This document shows positions 1-6,847 of a stretch of 50,757 bases of DNA, one piece after another (the first letter of the stretch is position 1; every line of letters begins with the position of its first letter). A program made the translations under genes and the position numbers. Under the pieces are notes generated by a model, which was not told where the DNA came from, did no database searches, and worked only from the letters and a program-made list of their open reading frames with translations. The stretch covers positions 1-50,757 of the forward strand of contig CADCHN010000024.1 of NCBI GenBank assembly GCA_902801295.1. The letters run 5' to 3'. The stretch is from Oscillospiraceae bacterium. Lineage in GTDB: Bacteria; Bacillota; Clostridia; Oscillospirales; Oscillospiraceae.

Positions 1-36
1 GCCTGTGTATCTCTTGTTTGGTATTCCTTTTGGCAT
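1..36 (-). CDS. IS3-family transposase OrfA, N-terminal 12 codons only
   Basis: The ATG at 36-34 opens MPKGIPNKRYTG and continues beyond the window edge. This N-terminus matches my memory of clostridial IS3-family OrfA proteins, which begin with a basic MP-x-GIPNKRYT segment before a helix-turn-helix that binds the element's ends. A GGGGTG sequence about 7 nt upstream can act as ribosome binding site and lies in the right arm of the hairpin at 39-94. Only 36 bases are visible, so the call is by resemblance. The rest of the gene and its partner OrfB are outside the window. Confidence 0.65.
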   Translation of the reverse strand, partial: MPKGIPNKRYTG

Positions 37-38
37 AA

Positions 39-94
39 AACAACACCCCATTCGTTAGTAGTATACCATACTGTCTAACAAATGGGGTGCTGTT
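39..94 (-). repeat. Inverted repeat inside the IS 5' leader, covers transposase RBS
   Basis: CACCCCATTTGTTAG-type and CTAACGAATGGGGTG arms pair with few mismatches (about 44-58 against 75-89), and an inner AGTAT/ATACT stem has a 3-nt loop. The GGGGTG Shine-Dalgarno candidate of OrfA is in one arm. RNA entering from outside the element would contain both arms and hide the RBS. This is inferred; such sequestration is known for other IS families. Confidence 0.6.
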
Positions 95-98
95 CATT

Positions 99-112
99 CC
101 GGGCGGGTTTTT
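99..112 (+). terminator. Right half of a split terminator next to the left IS
   Basis: CCGGGCGGGTTTTT looks like the 3' arm and T-tail of a terminator; its 5' arm is not present, and the IS end lies 2 nt away at 96. A bidirectional hairpin here would have ended uraA. Inferred. Confidence 0.5.
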
Positions 113-141
113 GTTGTTTATTTGGCGGTCCGCGGCGAAGA

Positions 142-1506
142 TCAGAACTTGCCGAGAGAGCCGGAGTTGGCCTCGTTCGGCATGTACTCGTCGCGCTTTC
201 CGGGCAGGATGGCGTTGAGGATGATGCCGACGATGGAGGCGACCGCGAGGCCGGAGAGGGCGATGCTCATGTTGCCGATCGCGAAGGAGATGGCGCCGCT
301 GTCGGAGAAGTTGACGCCGAGCGCCAGGCCGAGGATGACGGCAGCGACGATGACGTTCCTGGACTTCTGGAAGTCGGTGTGGTTCTCGACCATGTTGCGG
401 ACGCCGACCGCGGAGATCATGCCGTAGAGGATGATCGACACGCCGCCGATCGTGGCCGCGGGCATCGCGGAGATCAGAGCAGCGAACTTCGGGCAGAAGG
501 CGAGGACGATCGCGTAGACGGCCGCGAGGCGGACGACCTTCGGGTCATAGACCTTGGTCAGAACGAGAACGCCGGTGTTCTCACCGTAGGTGGTGTTGGC
601 CGGGGCGCCGAAGAGCGCGGCGATCGTGGTGCCGATACCGTCGCCGATGAGGGTGCGGTGCAGGCCGGGATCTTCGATCAGGTTCTTTTCGATCGCGCCG
701 CCGATGGCGGAGATGTCGCCGACGTGCTCCATCATCGTCGCGAAGGCGATCGGGACGATCATGATGATCGAGGAGACGAGCAGACCGGTGTTGACATTGC
801 CGGAGCCGAAGAGACCGAAGACGGTGTTCTGCATCTGGAAGGGGAGGCCGATCCAGGCAGCTTCCTTCACGCCGCTGAAGTCGACCTGGCCGGTCAGGGC
901 CGCGACGAGGTAGGAGACGAGGACGCCCATCAGGATCGGGACGATCTTGATCATGCCCTTGCCCCAGATGTTGCAGACGATGACGACGACGATCGCGATC
1001 AGGGCGATCCACCAGTTGGAGGAGCAGTTGTTGATGGCGGAGGGAGCGAGGATCAGGCCGATGGCGATGATGATCGGGCCGGTGACGACGGGCGGGAAGA
1101 AGCGCATGACGTTCTTCGAGCCGAAGGCCTTGCAGACCAGCGCGAGGACCAGATAGAGCAGGCCGGAGCAGGCGACGCCCACGCAGGCATAGGGCAGAGC
1201 CTCGCTCTGGGAGAGGCCGAGCTCGGCGCCGGAGGCGACGACCGCGAAGTAACCGCCGAGGAAGGCGAAGGAGGAGCCGAGGAAGACGGGGACTTTCCTG
1301 CCGGTGACCAAGTGCATGAACAGCGTGGCGAGACCCGCGAAGAGCAGTGTCGCGGACACGCTGAGGCCGGTCAGGATGGGGACGAGCACTGTTGCGCCGA
1401 ACATGGCGAACAGATGCTGCAGGCCGAGGACCAGCATCTTCGGCGTGCCGAGTGTGCGCGCGTCGTAAATCGGTTCGTCGACGACGTTCTTCTTTTCTTT
1501 ACCCAT
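142..1506 (-). CDS. uraA: Uracil/xanthine permease, NCS2 family (uracil:H+ symporter)
   Basis: Membrane permease of 454 residues, the usual length for UraA/PyrP. NCS2 proteins have 14 transmembrane segments, and the sequence is a series of hydrophobic segments starting near residue 25 (MLVLGLQHLFAMFGATVLV, typical of uracil permeases). It likely imports uracil with protons for UMP salvage. It lies 42 nt downstream of pyrR on the same strand, so the two form a pyrR-uraA operon under PyrR attenuation. The ATG at 1506 has an AGAGAGG RBS. No complete terminator follows; half of one remains at 99-112 beside the IS. Uracil rather than xanthine is favoured by the pyrR linkage. Confidence 0.93.
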   Translation of the reverse strand: MGKEKKNVVDEPIYDARTLGTPKMLVLGLQHLFAMFGATVLVPILTGLSVSATLLFAGLATLFMHLVTGRKVPVFLGSSFAFLGGYFAVVASGAELGLSQSEALPYACVGVACSGLLYLVLALVCKAFGSKNVMRFFPPVVTGPIIIAIGLILAPSAINNCSSNWWIALIAIVVVIVCNIWGKGMIKIVPILMGVLVSYLVAALTGQVDFSGVKEAAWIGLPFQMQNTVFGLFGSGNVNTGLLVSSIIMIVPIAFATMMEHVGDISAIGGAIEKNLIEDPGLHRTLIGDGIGTTIAALFGAPANTTYGENTGVLVLTKVYDPKVVRLAAVYAIVLAFCPKFAALISAMPAATIGGVSIILYGMISAVGVRNMVENHTDFQKSRNVIVAAVILGLALGVNFSDSGAISFAIGNMSIALSGLAVASIVGIILNAILPGKRDEYMPNEANSGSLGKF

Positions 1507-1548
1507 GGTTTGTACCTCTCTTTTATATGATTTGTATTGCCAACTGAG

Positions 1549-2094
1549 TCATTCTTCCGCCGTGTCCATCAGAAACACGCCGGTTTCGCCGTCAAAGTCC
1601 GGCAGGCGGACTTCCACCAGCTCCGAACGGGAGGTGGGGATGTTCTTGCCGACATAGTCCGGCCGGATGGGCAGCTCCCGGTGACCGCGATCCACCAGCA
1701 CGGCCAGCTGGATCGAACGGGGACGGCCGCAGGAAAACACGGCCTCGATGGCCGCGCGGGCGGTGCGCCCGGTATAGATCACGTCGTCCACCAGAACCAC
1801 GTCGCGGTCGGTCACGTCAAAGCCAAGCTCGATGCGACGCAGCTCCGGCGTATCTGTCAGGGTGCTCAGATCGTCGCGGTACCAGCGGATATCGACGCTG
1901 CCGCAGGGCACTTCGACGTCCTCGATCTGGCGGATGTTGTCGCGGATGCGGCGGGCGATCGGCTCGCCGCGGCGGCGCACGCCGATCAGCTGCACGTTTT
2001 CAACGCCCTTGTTCTTTTCGGCGATCTCGTGGGAGATGCGCATCAGCGCGCGGCTCAGGGCCGCTTCGTCCATGATCTGTGCCTTTAGCCGCAT
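1549..2094 (-). CDS. pyrR: PyrR, pyrimidine operon attenuation regulator / uracil phosphoribosyltransferase
   Basis: The 181-residue protein matches the family length. The PRPP-binding motif [13 protein letters not shown] is at about residues 99-111, and the N-terminus [17 protein letters not shown] is typical. PyrR binds UMP and then pyr mRNA leaders, favouring termination; it also has weak UPRT activity. I chose the ATG at 2094 because GAAGGAG lies 9 nt upstream and it matches family N-termini; an upstream ATG (2106) sits right on the RBS, and a more distal in-frame start would add about 12 atypical residues. A PyrR-binding loop and a hairpin lie in its own leader (2123-2227), so the operon is probably autoregulated. 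The next gene is uraA. Confidence 0.95.
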   Translation of the reverse strand: MRLKAQIMDEAALSRALMRISHEIAEKNKGVENVQLIGVRRRGEPIARRIRDNIRQIEDVEVPCGSVDIRWYRDDLSTLTDTPELRRIELGFDVTDRDVVLVDDVIYTGRTARAAIEAVFSCGRPRSIQLAVLVDRGHRELPIRPDYVGKNIPTSRSELVEVRLPDFDGETGVFLMDTAEE

Positions 2095-2122
2095 ATGCCG
2101 CATCTCCTTCGCTACGGTCAAA

Positions 2123-2139
2123 GGGCGCAAAAAAGCGCC
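2123..2139 (-). terminator. Attenuator hairpin in the pyrR leader
   Basis: On the minus strand GGCGC-TTTTTT-GCGCC forms a short stem with a 6-nt loop, about 30 nt before the pyrR start. The T-rich tail is weak (CCCTTTGACC), so it may be a weak terminator or affect RBS access. It sits where a PyrR-controlled terminator is expected. Confidence 0.45.
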
Positions 2140-2173
2140 TTACCGAATCCGGCAAGACACGCAACAAAAGTTA

Positions 2174-2227
2174 GATGCACAAAGTGCATCGCATCTATAT
2201 GAGCGATTTTGCCGGTCTCTCTGTACC
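2174..2227 (-). promoter_or_regulatory. PyrR-binding loop and adjacent hairpin in the pyrR-uraA leader
   Basis: The minus strand at 2227-2212 reads GGTACAGAGAGACCGG, close to the Bacillus PyrR-binding consensus AGUCCAGAGAGGCU: a CAGAGAG loop closed by GGU/ACC. A perfect 7-bp hairpin GATGCAC-ttt-GTGCATC follows (2190-2174) and may take part in the antiterminator. UMP-bound PyrR would stabilise this loop and promote attenuation. The alternative foldings were judged by eye only. Confidence 0.7.
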
Positions 2228-2283
2228 GAGGCTTAAAAATCTGTTTTCCCCAAAAAAGCGCAGCTCTCGTCTGCTCGTGTCGC

Positions 2284-2312
2284 ATTATACGAGCCTCCGG
2301 GCAAAAATGCAA
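2284..2312 (-). promoter_or_regulatory. Promoter of pyrR-uraA
   Basis: TTGCAT (2312-2307), 17-bp spacer, TATAAT (2289-2284). Transcription from here gives a leader of about 180 nt before pyrR, enough for the PyrR attenuator. The 2140-2503 region otherwise holds only this leader and the divergent promoter at 2427-2455; no gene is visible in it. Confidence 0.8.
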
Positions 2313-2426
2313 GCCCTTTTTCCGCCTTTTTTCAGCTTCGTCGCTTGCAACGAATTCCGCTCCGTTCGGCGTGCCGATTTCTGTCATTCTGCCCGAAGCG
2401 ACGCCTCGTTTTTACGCAATCTTTCA

Positions 2427-2455
2427 TTGACAGACGCGGGCGCATCATGTAAAAT
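2427..2455 (+). promoter_or_regulatory. Promoter of the alpha-oxoamine synthase gene
   Basis: TTGACA (2427-2432), 17-bp spacer, TAAAAT (2450-2455), about 50 nt before the start codon. Confidence 0.75.
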
Positions 2456-2503
2456 ACGGACGAATGATTCAAAAATTTAAAGGAACCGAGAGGGCGGTGC
2501 GTT

Positions 2504-3673
2504 ATGGACATTTTCAATAAAGTAGAACGCTTCACGCTGGCCAACGAATACCGGGAGATGGGCATTTACCCCTACTTCCACGCGCTGGAATCGCGCCAGG
2601 ACACCGAGGTCATCATGGAGGGCAAGCGCCGCATCATGCTCGGCTCCAACAACTATCTCGGACTGACGACCGAGCCCTCGGTCATCGAGGCCGGCATCCG
2701 CGCCTTTGAAAAGTTCGGCACCGGCTGCTCGGGCTCTCGATTCCTCAACGGCACGCTGGAGATGCACCTCGAGCTGGAGCAGGAGCTGGCCGCCTTTGTG
2801 CACAAAGAGGGCTCCGTGACCTTCTCTACCGGCTTTCAGTCCAATCTCGGCATCATCAGCGCCATCGTCGGCCGCGGGGACTATGTGATCTGCGACCGTG
2901 AAAACCACGCCAGCATCTATGACGGCTGCAAGCTCAGCTACGGCAAGATGATGCGCTACAAGCACAACGACATGGCCGAGCTCGAGAGTATCCTCAGCCG
3001 CATCCCCGAGGACGCGGGACGCCTCATCGTCACGGACGGCGTGTTCTCGATGGGCGGCGACATTGCCAATCTCCCGGAGATCTGCCGTCTGGCGGAGCAG
3101 TACGGCGCGCGCGTCATGGTGGACGACGCCCACGGCCTGGGCGTGATCGGCGAGGGCGGCCGCGGCACGGCCAGCTACTTCGGCCTGGAGGACAAGGTGG
3201 ACATCATCATGGGCACCTTCTCCAAGTCTCTGGCGAGCCTCGGCGGCTACATGGCGGCCTCGGAGGCGGTCTGCGACTATGTGCGCCACAACTCCCGTCC
3301 CTTCATCTTCTCCGCGTCTATCCCGCCCTCTGCCTGCGCTACGGCGCTGGCCGCGCTGCGGTATCTGGAGGCGCATCCGGAGCTGCCCGTGCACCTGCGC
3401 GCGCTGGCCGCGCACGCCCGCAGCGGCCTCAAGGCGGCGGGCCTGCACGTGCGTGAGTCCGAGACGCCGATCGTCCCGATCTACACCTACGACGCGGTGC
3501 ACACGCTGCGCAAAGCCAAGGAGGCCTATGAGGCCGGCGTGTACGTCAACCCCGTCCTGCCGCCCGCCACGCCGCCGACCGAGTGCCTGCTGCGCACGAG
3601 CTATATGGCGACGCTCACCGAGCCGCTGATCGACGAGGCCGTCGAGATCCTCGGCCGGGTACTGAAGGACTGA
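2504..3673 (+). CDS. PLP-dependent alpha-oxoamine synthase, serine palmitoyltransferase-like
   Basis: Fold-type I PLP enzyme of 389 residues that condenses an amino acid with an acyl thioester, releasing CO2. Visible residues: SGSRFLNGT near 76-84, NHAS with the cofactor-stacking His135, VDDAHGLG with Asp207/Asp208 and His210, and GTFSKSLAS with the Schiff-base Lys241. The FSKSLASxGG and GSRFLNGT forms, and the IYPYF N-terminal segment, resemble Bacteroides serine palmitoyltransferase more than KBL (TLGKALGG) or BioF. No biotin or threonine-degradation genes adjoin it. It is monocistronic between its own promoter and a strong terminator. Substrate is not proven: AONS and 2-amino-3-ketobutyrate ligase remain possible. 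Confidence 0.8.
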   Translation: MDIFNKVERFTLANEYREMGIYPYFHALESRQDTEVIMEGKRRIMLGSNNYLGLTTEPSVIEAGIRAFEKFGTGCSGSRFLNGTLEMHLELEQELAAFVHKEGSVTFSTGFQSNLGIISAIVGRGDYVICDRENHASIYDGCKLSYGKMMRYKHNDMAELESILSRIPEDAGRLIVTDGVFSMGGDIANLPEICRLAEQYGARVMVDDAHGLGVIGEGGRGTASYFGLEDKVDIIMGTFSKSLASLGGYMAASEAVCDYVRHNSRPFIFSASIPPSACATALAALRYLEAHPELPVHLRALAAHARSGLKAAGLHVRESETPIVPIYTYDAVHTLRKAKEAYEAGVYVNPVLPPATPPTECLLRTSYMATLTEPLIDEAVEILGRVLKD

Positions 3674-3692
3674 ACAAACACCGAAAAATGAA

Positions 3693-3730
3693 AACCGGGC
3701 TTCCCTCGCAGGAGGGAAGCCCGGTTGTTT
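3693..3730. terminator. Bidirectional terminator
   Basis: Perfect 15-bp stem AACCGGGCTTCCCTC / GAGGGAAGCCCGGTT with a 4-nt loop, T-rich on both sides (GTTTT on plus, TTTTC on minus). It serves the convergent oxoamine synthase and DUF2804 genes. Confidence 0.92.
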
Positions 3731-4755
3731 TACCATTTGTTTTCGACCTTTTCGGCAAAGCCGGGGAAGTCTTTGATGTCGATCGGCGTTCCGTCGTCCA
3801 GGATCGCGGTGCCGGTGAAGAAGCCGAAAACCTGGTGCTGGTCGGATTTGATGAGCTTGAGGTCGGTGCAGGAGGCGCGGTCGAGCACGGGCTTGAAGTC
3901 CATCGTGAAGCGCCCGTTGTCCGAGCTGAAGCGCCAGGGGGAGAGGAAGTCCTTTTCGTCGCCGGGGATGTGGAAGCTCACGTGGTTGAGCTTGTGCGCC
4001 TTTCCGTTATAGAACAGCATGTTCTCGGTGGCCTGCTCGGTGTTGCCGAAGCCGTAGCCGATGTTGAAACCGAAGGGCACGCCGTCCGCCAGCCCGGAGG
4101 CGGAGCCCCAGTACCAGGTGTTGTGGTAGGTCCAGACCCCGCGGCCCCAGTCGAGCACGGCGAAGCTGTCTGTGGGCTCAAAGGTGTAGATGCGATCGCC
4201 GTAGCGCACCTGGCCGCAGGCGCGCAGGCAGTTGATCTTCTGGTTGAAGTAGAAGTGGCCGGGCTTGTCGAAGGGCGTGGCGATCACCATGCTCTCCTCC
4301 GGCTCATCCGTCAGCTCGATCTCGGCCGAGAGGGCGCCCTTCGGACCGAAATCCGCCATGCTCGCGGTCAGCACCCGGCGGCCGCGGCCGTCGTTTTCAA
4401 AGGAGAGACTGTGACCCTTGCCGCCGTGTCGCACGCTACCGACGGCGGAGCTTTCCGGCAGATGCACCTTGCCGAAGGGAAAAACACTCATCGGGCTTTT
4501 GGTGATCTCCCAATTCTCGTCGAAATCCAGCAGGGAAATAGAATCCATGCCCATGTAGCTGTTGTCGGCGATGGTGAGCGCGAGCGCGAAGCGGCCGTTG
4601 TTGATGAGATAGTAGTCCCACTCCTTGATGCGGCTTTTTCCGGCGCGAATGTCCGAACGGCGGTAGACAGGCAGCAGCTTTTTGGCGTAGCCCGGCTCGG
4701 TCAGATTGCCCTGCTTATCCAGCAGAGGCATGGCTCTGGTGATTTCGTGCTGCAT
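3730..4755 (-). CDS. DUF2804 domain protein
   Basis: The 341-residue protein matches the DUF2804 family across its length: conserved-looking segments include RIKEWDYYLI near the N-terminus, DWGRGVW and YHNTWYWGSASG in the middle, and FGFNIGYGFGN. No signal peptide or membrane segment is seen, so it is probably cytosolic. Its function is unknown; the family is beta-rich and has been guessed to be lipocalin-like. The ATG at 4755 has AAGGAG 8 nt upstream. It follows the dnaC-like gene by 18 nt, so it is likely cotranscribed with dnaD-dnaC, though a functional link is not obvious. Confidence 0.8.
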   Translation of the reverse strand: MQHEITRAMPLLDKQGNLTEPGYAKKLLPVYRRSDIRAGKSRIKEWDYYLINNGRFALALTIADNSYMGMDSISLLDFDENWEITKSPMSVFPFGKVHLPESSAVGSVRHGGKGHSLSFENDGRGRRVLTASMADFGPKGALSAEIELTDEPEESMVIATPFDKPGHFYFNQKINCLRACGQVRYGDRIYTFEPTDSFAVLDWGRGVWTYHNTWYWGSASGLADGVPFGFNIGYGFGNTEQATENMLFYNGKAHKLNHVSFHIPGDEKDFLSPWRFSSDNGRFTMDFKPVLDRASCTDLKLIKSDQHQVFGFFTGTAILDDGTPIDIKDFPGFAEKVENKW

Positions 4756-4773
4756 GGCGAAGACTCCTTTCGG

Positions 4774-5760
4774 TTATTTTTTCAGCAGGCGGATATCCCG
4801 GCCAACGAAGGGAAGACGCAGGAACTCGCCCTTGATGCGGGAGCAGATCTGCGGCGTGTACTTCCGCTGCAGCTCCTCGTCGGAGCAGTTGGTGCTGATG
4901 ATCGTCTTTTTCCCGGCGTTGAGGCGGCTGTTGATGAGCGTGTAGAGGGCGCTGACGGTGACGGAGGTGATCATCTCCGTGCCCAGGTCGTCCAGAATCA
5001 TCAGGTCGCAGTCGAGCATCCGGCGCACGCGGGCCGCAGCAGCCTCGGCCGCCTCCGGGTCGCGGGCGAATTTCTGAGCCTCGAAGGCCTCCAGCGCAGC
5101 GGCGGCGGAGTCGTAGCAGACGGAGTAGCCCTTGTCGGCCACCACGCGGGCGATGCAGGCGGACAGATAGGTTTTGCCGAGTCCCGTGCCGCCCTGGAAG
5201 AGCAGGTTTGCGCTGACGTCGGGGAAGCTGTCGGCAAATTTGCGGCAGCTTTTATAGATGCGGCTCATGGCGTCGCGCGGCGAGCCGCCCTCGCGCGGCT
5301 GATCGTCGTACAGGCTCAGGTCAAAGCGCTCAAAGCTCTCGTCGCCGTGGCGCAGCAGACTGCTCAGTTCCTTCGTCAGCTCCCGGTTGTAGAGCTTTTT
5401 CAGGCAGCGGCAGGGCTGACCGCCGTCCATCCCGCTGTCCCTGCAGATCGGACAGGAGACGATCTCATCCAGATAGTCGATCGGCAAACCCAGCGCCGTC
5501 AGGCGCTCGGCCCGCTCGGCCTGCAGCTCCAGGTTATCGTGCTTGAGCGCGTCCAGGCGCTCGGCCAGATCCGGCGCGCGCGACACGGTCAGCCGCACCA
5601 GCTCCGTCATCTGCCGGCGCAGGCGGGCATCGATCTGCTCGACCTCCGGCGCGCGGGCGTAGACAAGGCTCAGCCGGCGCTGCTGCTCGGCGCGGTTTTC
5701 GGCGCGCTGACGCTCCAGCTCCGCGCGGGCCTGGGCCAGCAGTTTTCCGTCGTATGGCAT
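4774..5760 (-). CDS. dnaC: DnaC-like helicase loader, AAA+ ATPase
   Basis: The 328-residue protein has an N-terminal helical region, a zinc-binding-like cluster C103-x2-C106 and C117-x-C119, a Walker A GGTGLGKT near 190-197, and a Walker B MILDDLG. This matches the IstB/DnaC/DnaI group that loads the replicative helicase at restart or origin sites. I chose the ATG at 5760 because GAGGAGGG lies 9 nt upstream; a TTG at 5781 overlaps that RBS. It begins 17 nt after dnaD, which supports joint primosome function. An IS21 IstB role is less likely because no transposase adjoins it. Confidence 0.9.
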   Translation of the reverse strand: MPYDGKLLAQARAELERQRAENRAEQQRRLSLVYARAPEVEQIDARLRRQMTELVRLTVSRAPDLAERLDALKHDNLELQAERAERLTALGLPIDYLDEIVSCPICRDSGMDGGQPCRCLKKLYNRELTKELSSLLRHGDESFERFDLSLYDDQPREGGSPRDAMSRIYKSCRKFADSFPDVSANLLFQGGTGLGKTYLSACIARVVADKGYSVCYDSAAAALEAFEAQKFARDPEAAEAAAARVRRMLDCDLMILDDLGTEMITSVTVSALYTLINSRLNAGKKTIISTNCSDEELQRKYTPQICSRIKGEFLRLPFVGRDIRLLKK

Positions 5761-5777
5761 GGCAAAGCGCCCTCCTC

Positions 5778-6689
5778 TCAAATTTTGTCAAAGATCTCGT
5801 CCAGCTCGCGCAGATCGACGCGGCCGCTGCTTGGCGTGCCGCCCGGCGCCGTGCTGCGCCGTCGTCCGTCGCCGGCTTCGATCTCCGCCGGCGTGTGCAG
5901 CTTTTTGGCGTGCCAGGACTGAAAAATTTTGTCCATATAGGCCCAGTGGAGCTTGCCGAGCTTCAGCAGCGTGCGGTCGTAGGCGATGGCGACGGCCTCC
6001 GGGGAGAAGCCGAGGCTCAGCCAGCGCTCCACATATTCGCGCTCACTTTTGCTCAGCTCCCGCCCGCGGATGTTCAGCACGTCCCTGACCTGCGCCGTCT
6101 GCTCCCGCTGCTCGCGGCGGAAGCGGAGGTAGTCCTCAGCCTGCTCGAGCGTCAGGATTTCGCGGTTGGCCCAGTCGTAGGCCTCCTTTTCCACGCTGTG
6201 GGGTGAGGGGACGGAGCCGGGCTTCCTGGCTTCGGCGCGTTCGGCGCAGTCGTGCAGCAGCAGCAGCACGACCTCGGCCGGCAGGCCGAGATGCTTATAA
6301 ATGCCGGCCAGCATTTTCATGTCGGAGGGGGAGAGCTTGCGTCCGAAAACCTGGGAGGCCTCGCCGTAAATGGCCTCCAGCTGCGGATCCTCCGCGGCAA
6401 AGCGCAGCAGATCCCCGGCCGTATACTCCGGCAGCGCGTCCTCCGGCGGCAGCAGCCGCTCGGGATCGGGCGCGGGCAGGCTGTCCAGCAGCCCCATACG
6501 GCGCAGCTTCTCGGCGGCGGAGTCGATTTCGCGCGCGGTGCGGCAGAGCGCGCCGGCCGCGCGTTCCGCGTCCAGCCCGCCGGAGCGGAGAATATACAGA
6601 TACAGAAGGGCCACATCGCCGTCGTGCGCGGCGATGAGCCGGTCCGCCGCCCCGATCGGCAGCGGCAGATTCGATGCTTGTTCCGTCAT
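5778..6689 (-). CDS. dnaD: DnaD domain primosome protein
   Basis: The 303-residue protein has an N-terminal winged-helix-like region and C-terminal DnaB_2 (DDBH2) type segments near residues 85-160 and 170-250, with the typical YxxWAxREILT and YMDKIFQSW patterns. DnaD proteins remodel DNA and help bring the helicase loader in Firmicutes. It heads the dnaD-dnaC-DUF2804 group, with its own promoter at 6749-6777. The ATG at 6689 has only a weak purine-rich RBS. Confidence 0.88.
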   Translation of the reverse strand: MTEQASNLPLPIGAADRLIAAHDGDVALLYLYILRSGGLDAERAAGALCRTAREIDSAAEKLRRMGLLDSLPAPDPERLLPPEDALPEYTAGDLLRFAAEDPQLEAIYGEASQVFGRKLSPSDMKMLAGIYKHLGLPAEVVLLLLHDCAERAEARKPGSVPSPHSVEKEAYDWANREILTLEQAEDYLRFRREQREQTAQVRDVLNIRGRELSKSEREYVERWLSLGFSPEAVAIAYDRTLLKLGKLHWAYMDKIFQSWHAKKLHTPAEIEAGDGRRRSTAPGGTPSSGRVDLRELDEIFDKI

Positions 6690-6748
6690 GAGTCGCCCGT
6701 CATCTTTCGATTCTTTCTTAGGGTTCTTATTTTTTCGGTGTTGGAAGT

Positions 6749-6777
6749 ATTATATCATTAAAATTATCTTGTCGCAA
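6749..6777 (-). promoter_or_regulatory. Promoter of dnaD-dnaC-DUF2804
   Basis: TTGCGA (6777-6772), 17-bp spacer, TATAAT (6754-6749). Its -35 box overlaps that of the divergent U32 promoter inside TTGTCGCAA. Confidence 0.75.
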
Positions 6778-6798
6778 TAGGACAAAGCGTGTTATAAT
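6769..6798 (+). promoter_or_regulatory. Promoter of the U32 gene
   Basis: TTGTCG (6769-6774), 18-bp spacer, TATAAT (6793-6798). It overlaps the divergent dnaD promoter at the -35 region, so the two likely compete for polymerase. Confidence 0.7.
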
Positions 6799-6847
6799 AC
6801 CATGAATAATATGCGGTAATTATTGCCGCTTGAAGGAGACCCGCACT

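Larger units (their letters stand above)
1..96 (-). mobile_element. 5' end of an IS3-family insertion sequence (cut by window edge)
   Basis: On the minus strand the element starts at 96 with TGAACAGCACCCCATTTG, an IS3-type terminal inverted repeat, and runs out of the window at 1. It holds the start of the OrfA transposase gene (36 downward). A related repeat, TGAACAGCCCCAGATTGTG, marks the element at the right end of the window. Just inside the terminal repeat an imperfect inverted repeat (39-94) can fold into a long hairpin. The IS3 assignment rests on the repeat style and the OrfA N-terminus; the group within IS3 cannot be settled from 96 bases. Confidence 0.75.

Noticed and set aside
2504..3673. 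BioF (biotin synthesis) for the oxoamine synthase
   Set aside because: Motifs fit SPT better and no other biotin gene is near; kept as an alternative only.
3583..5922. A 779-codon open frame on the plus strand across DUF2804 and the dnaC-like gene
   Set aside because: It is a mirror of the minus-strand genes, lacks an RBS and runs through the strong terminator at 3693-3730.
4774..6689. Prophage replication module (DnaD/DnaC-like pair)
   Set aside because: No other phage gene is near and the genes are flanked by housekeeping loci, so they are more likely the host primosome.
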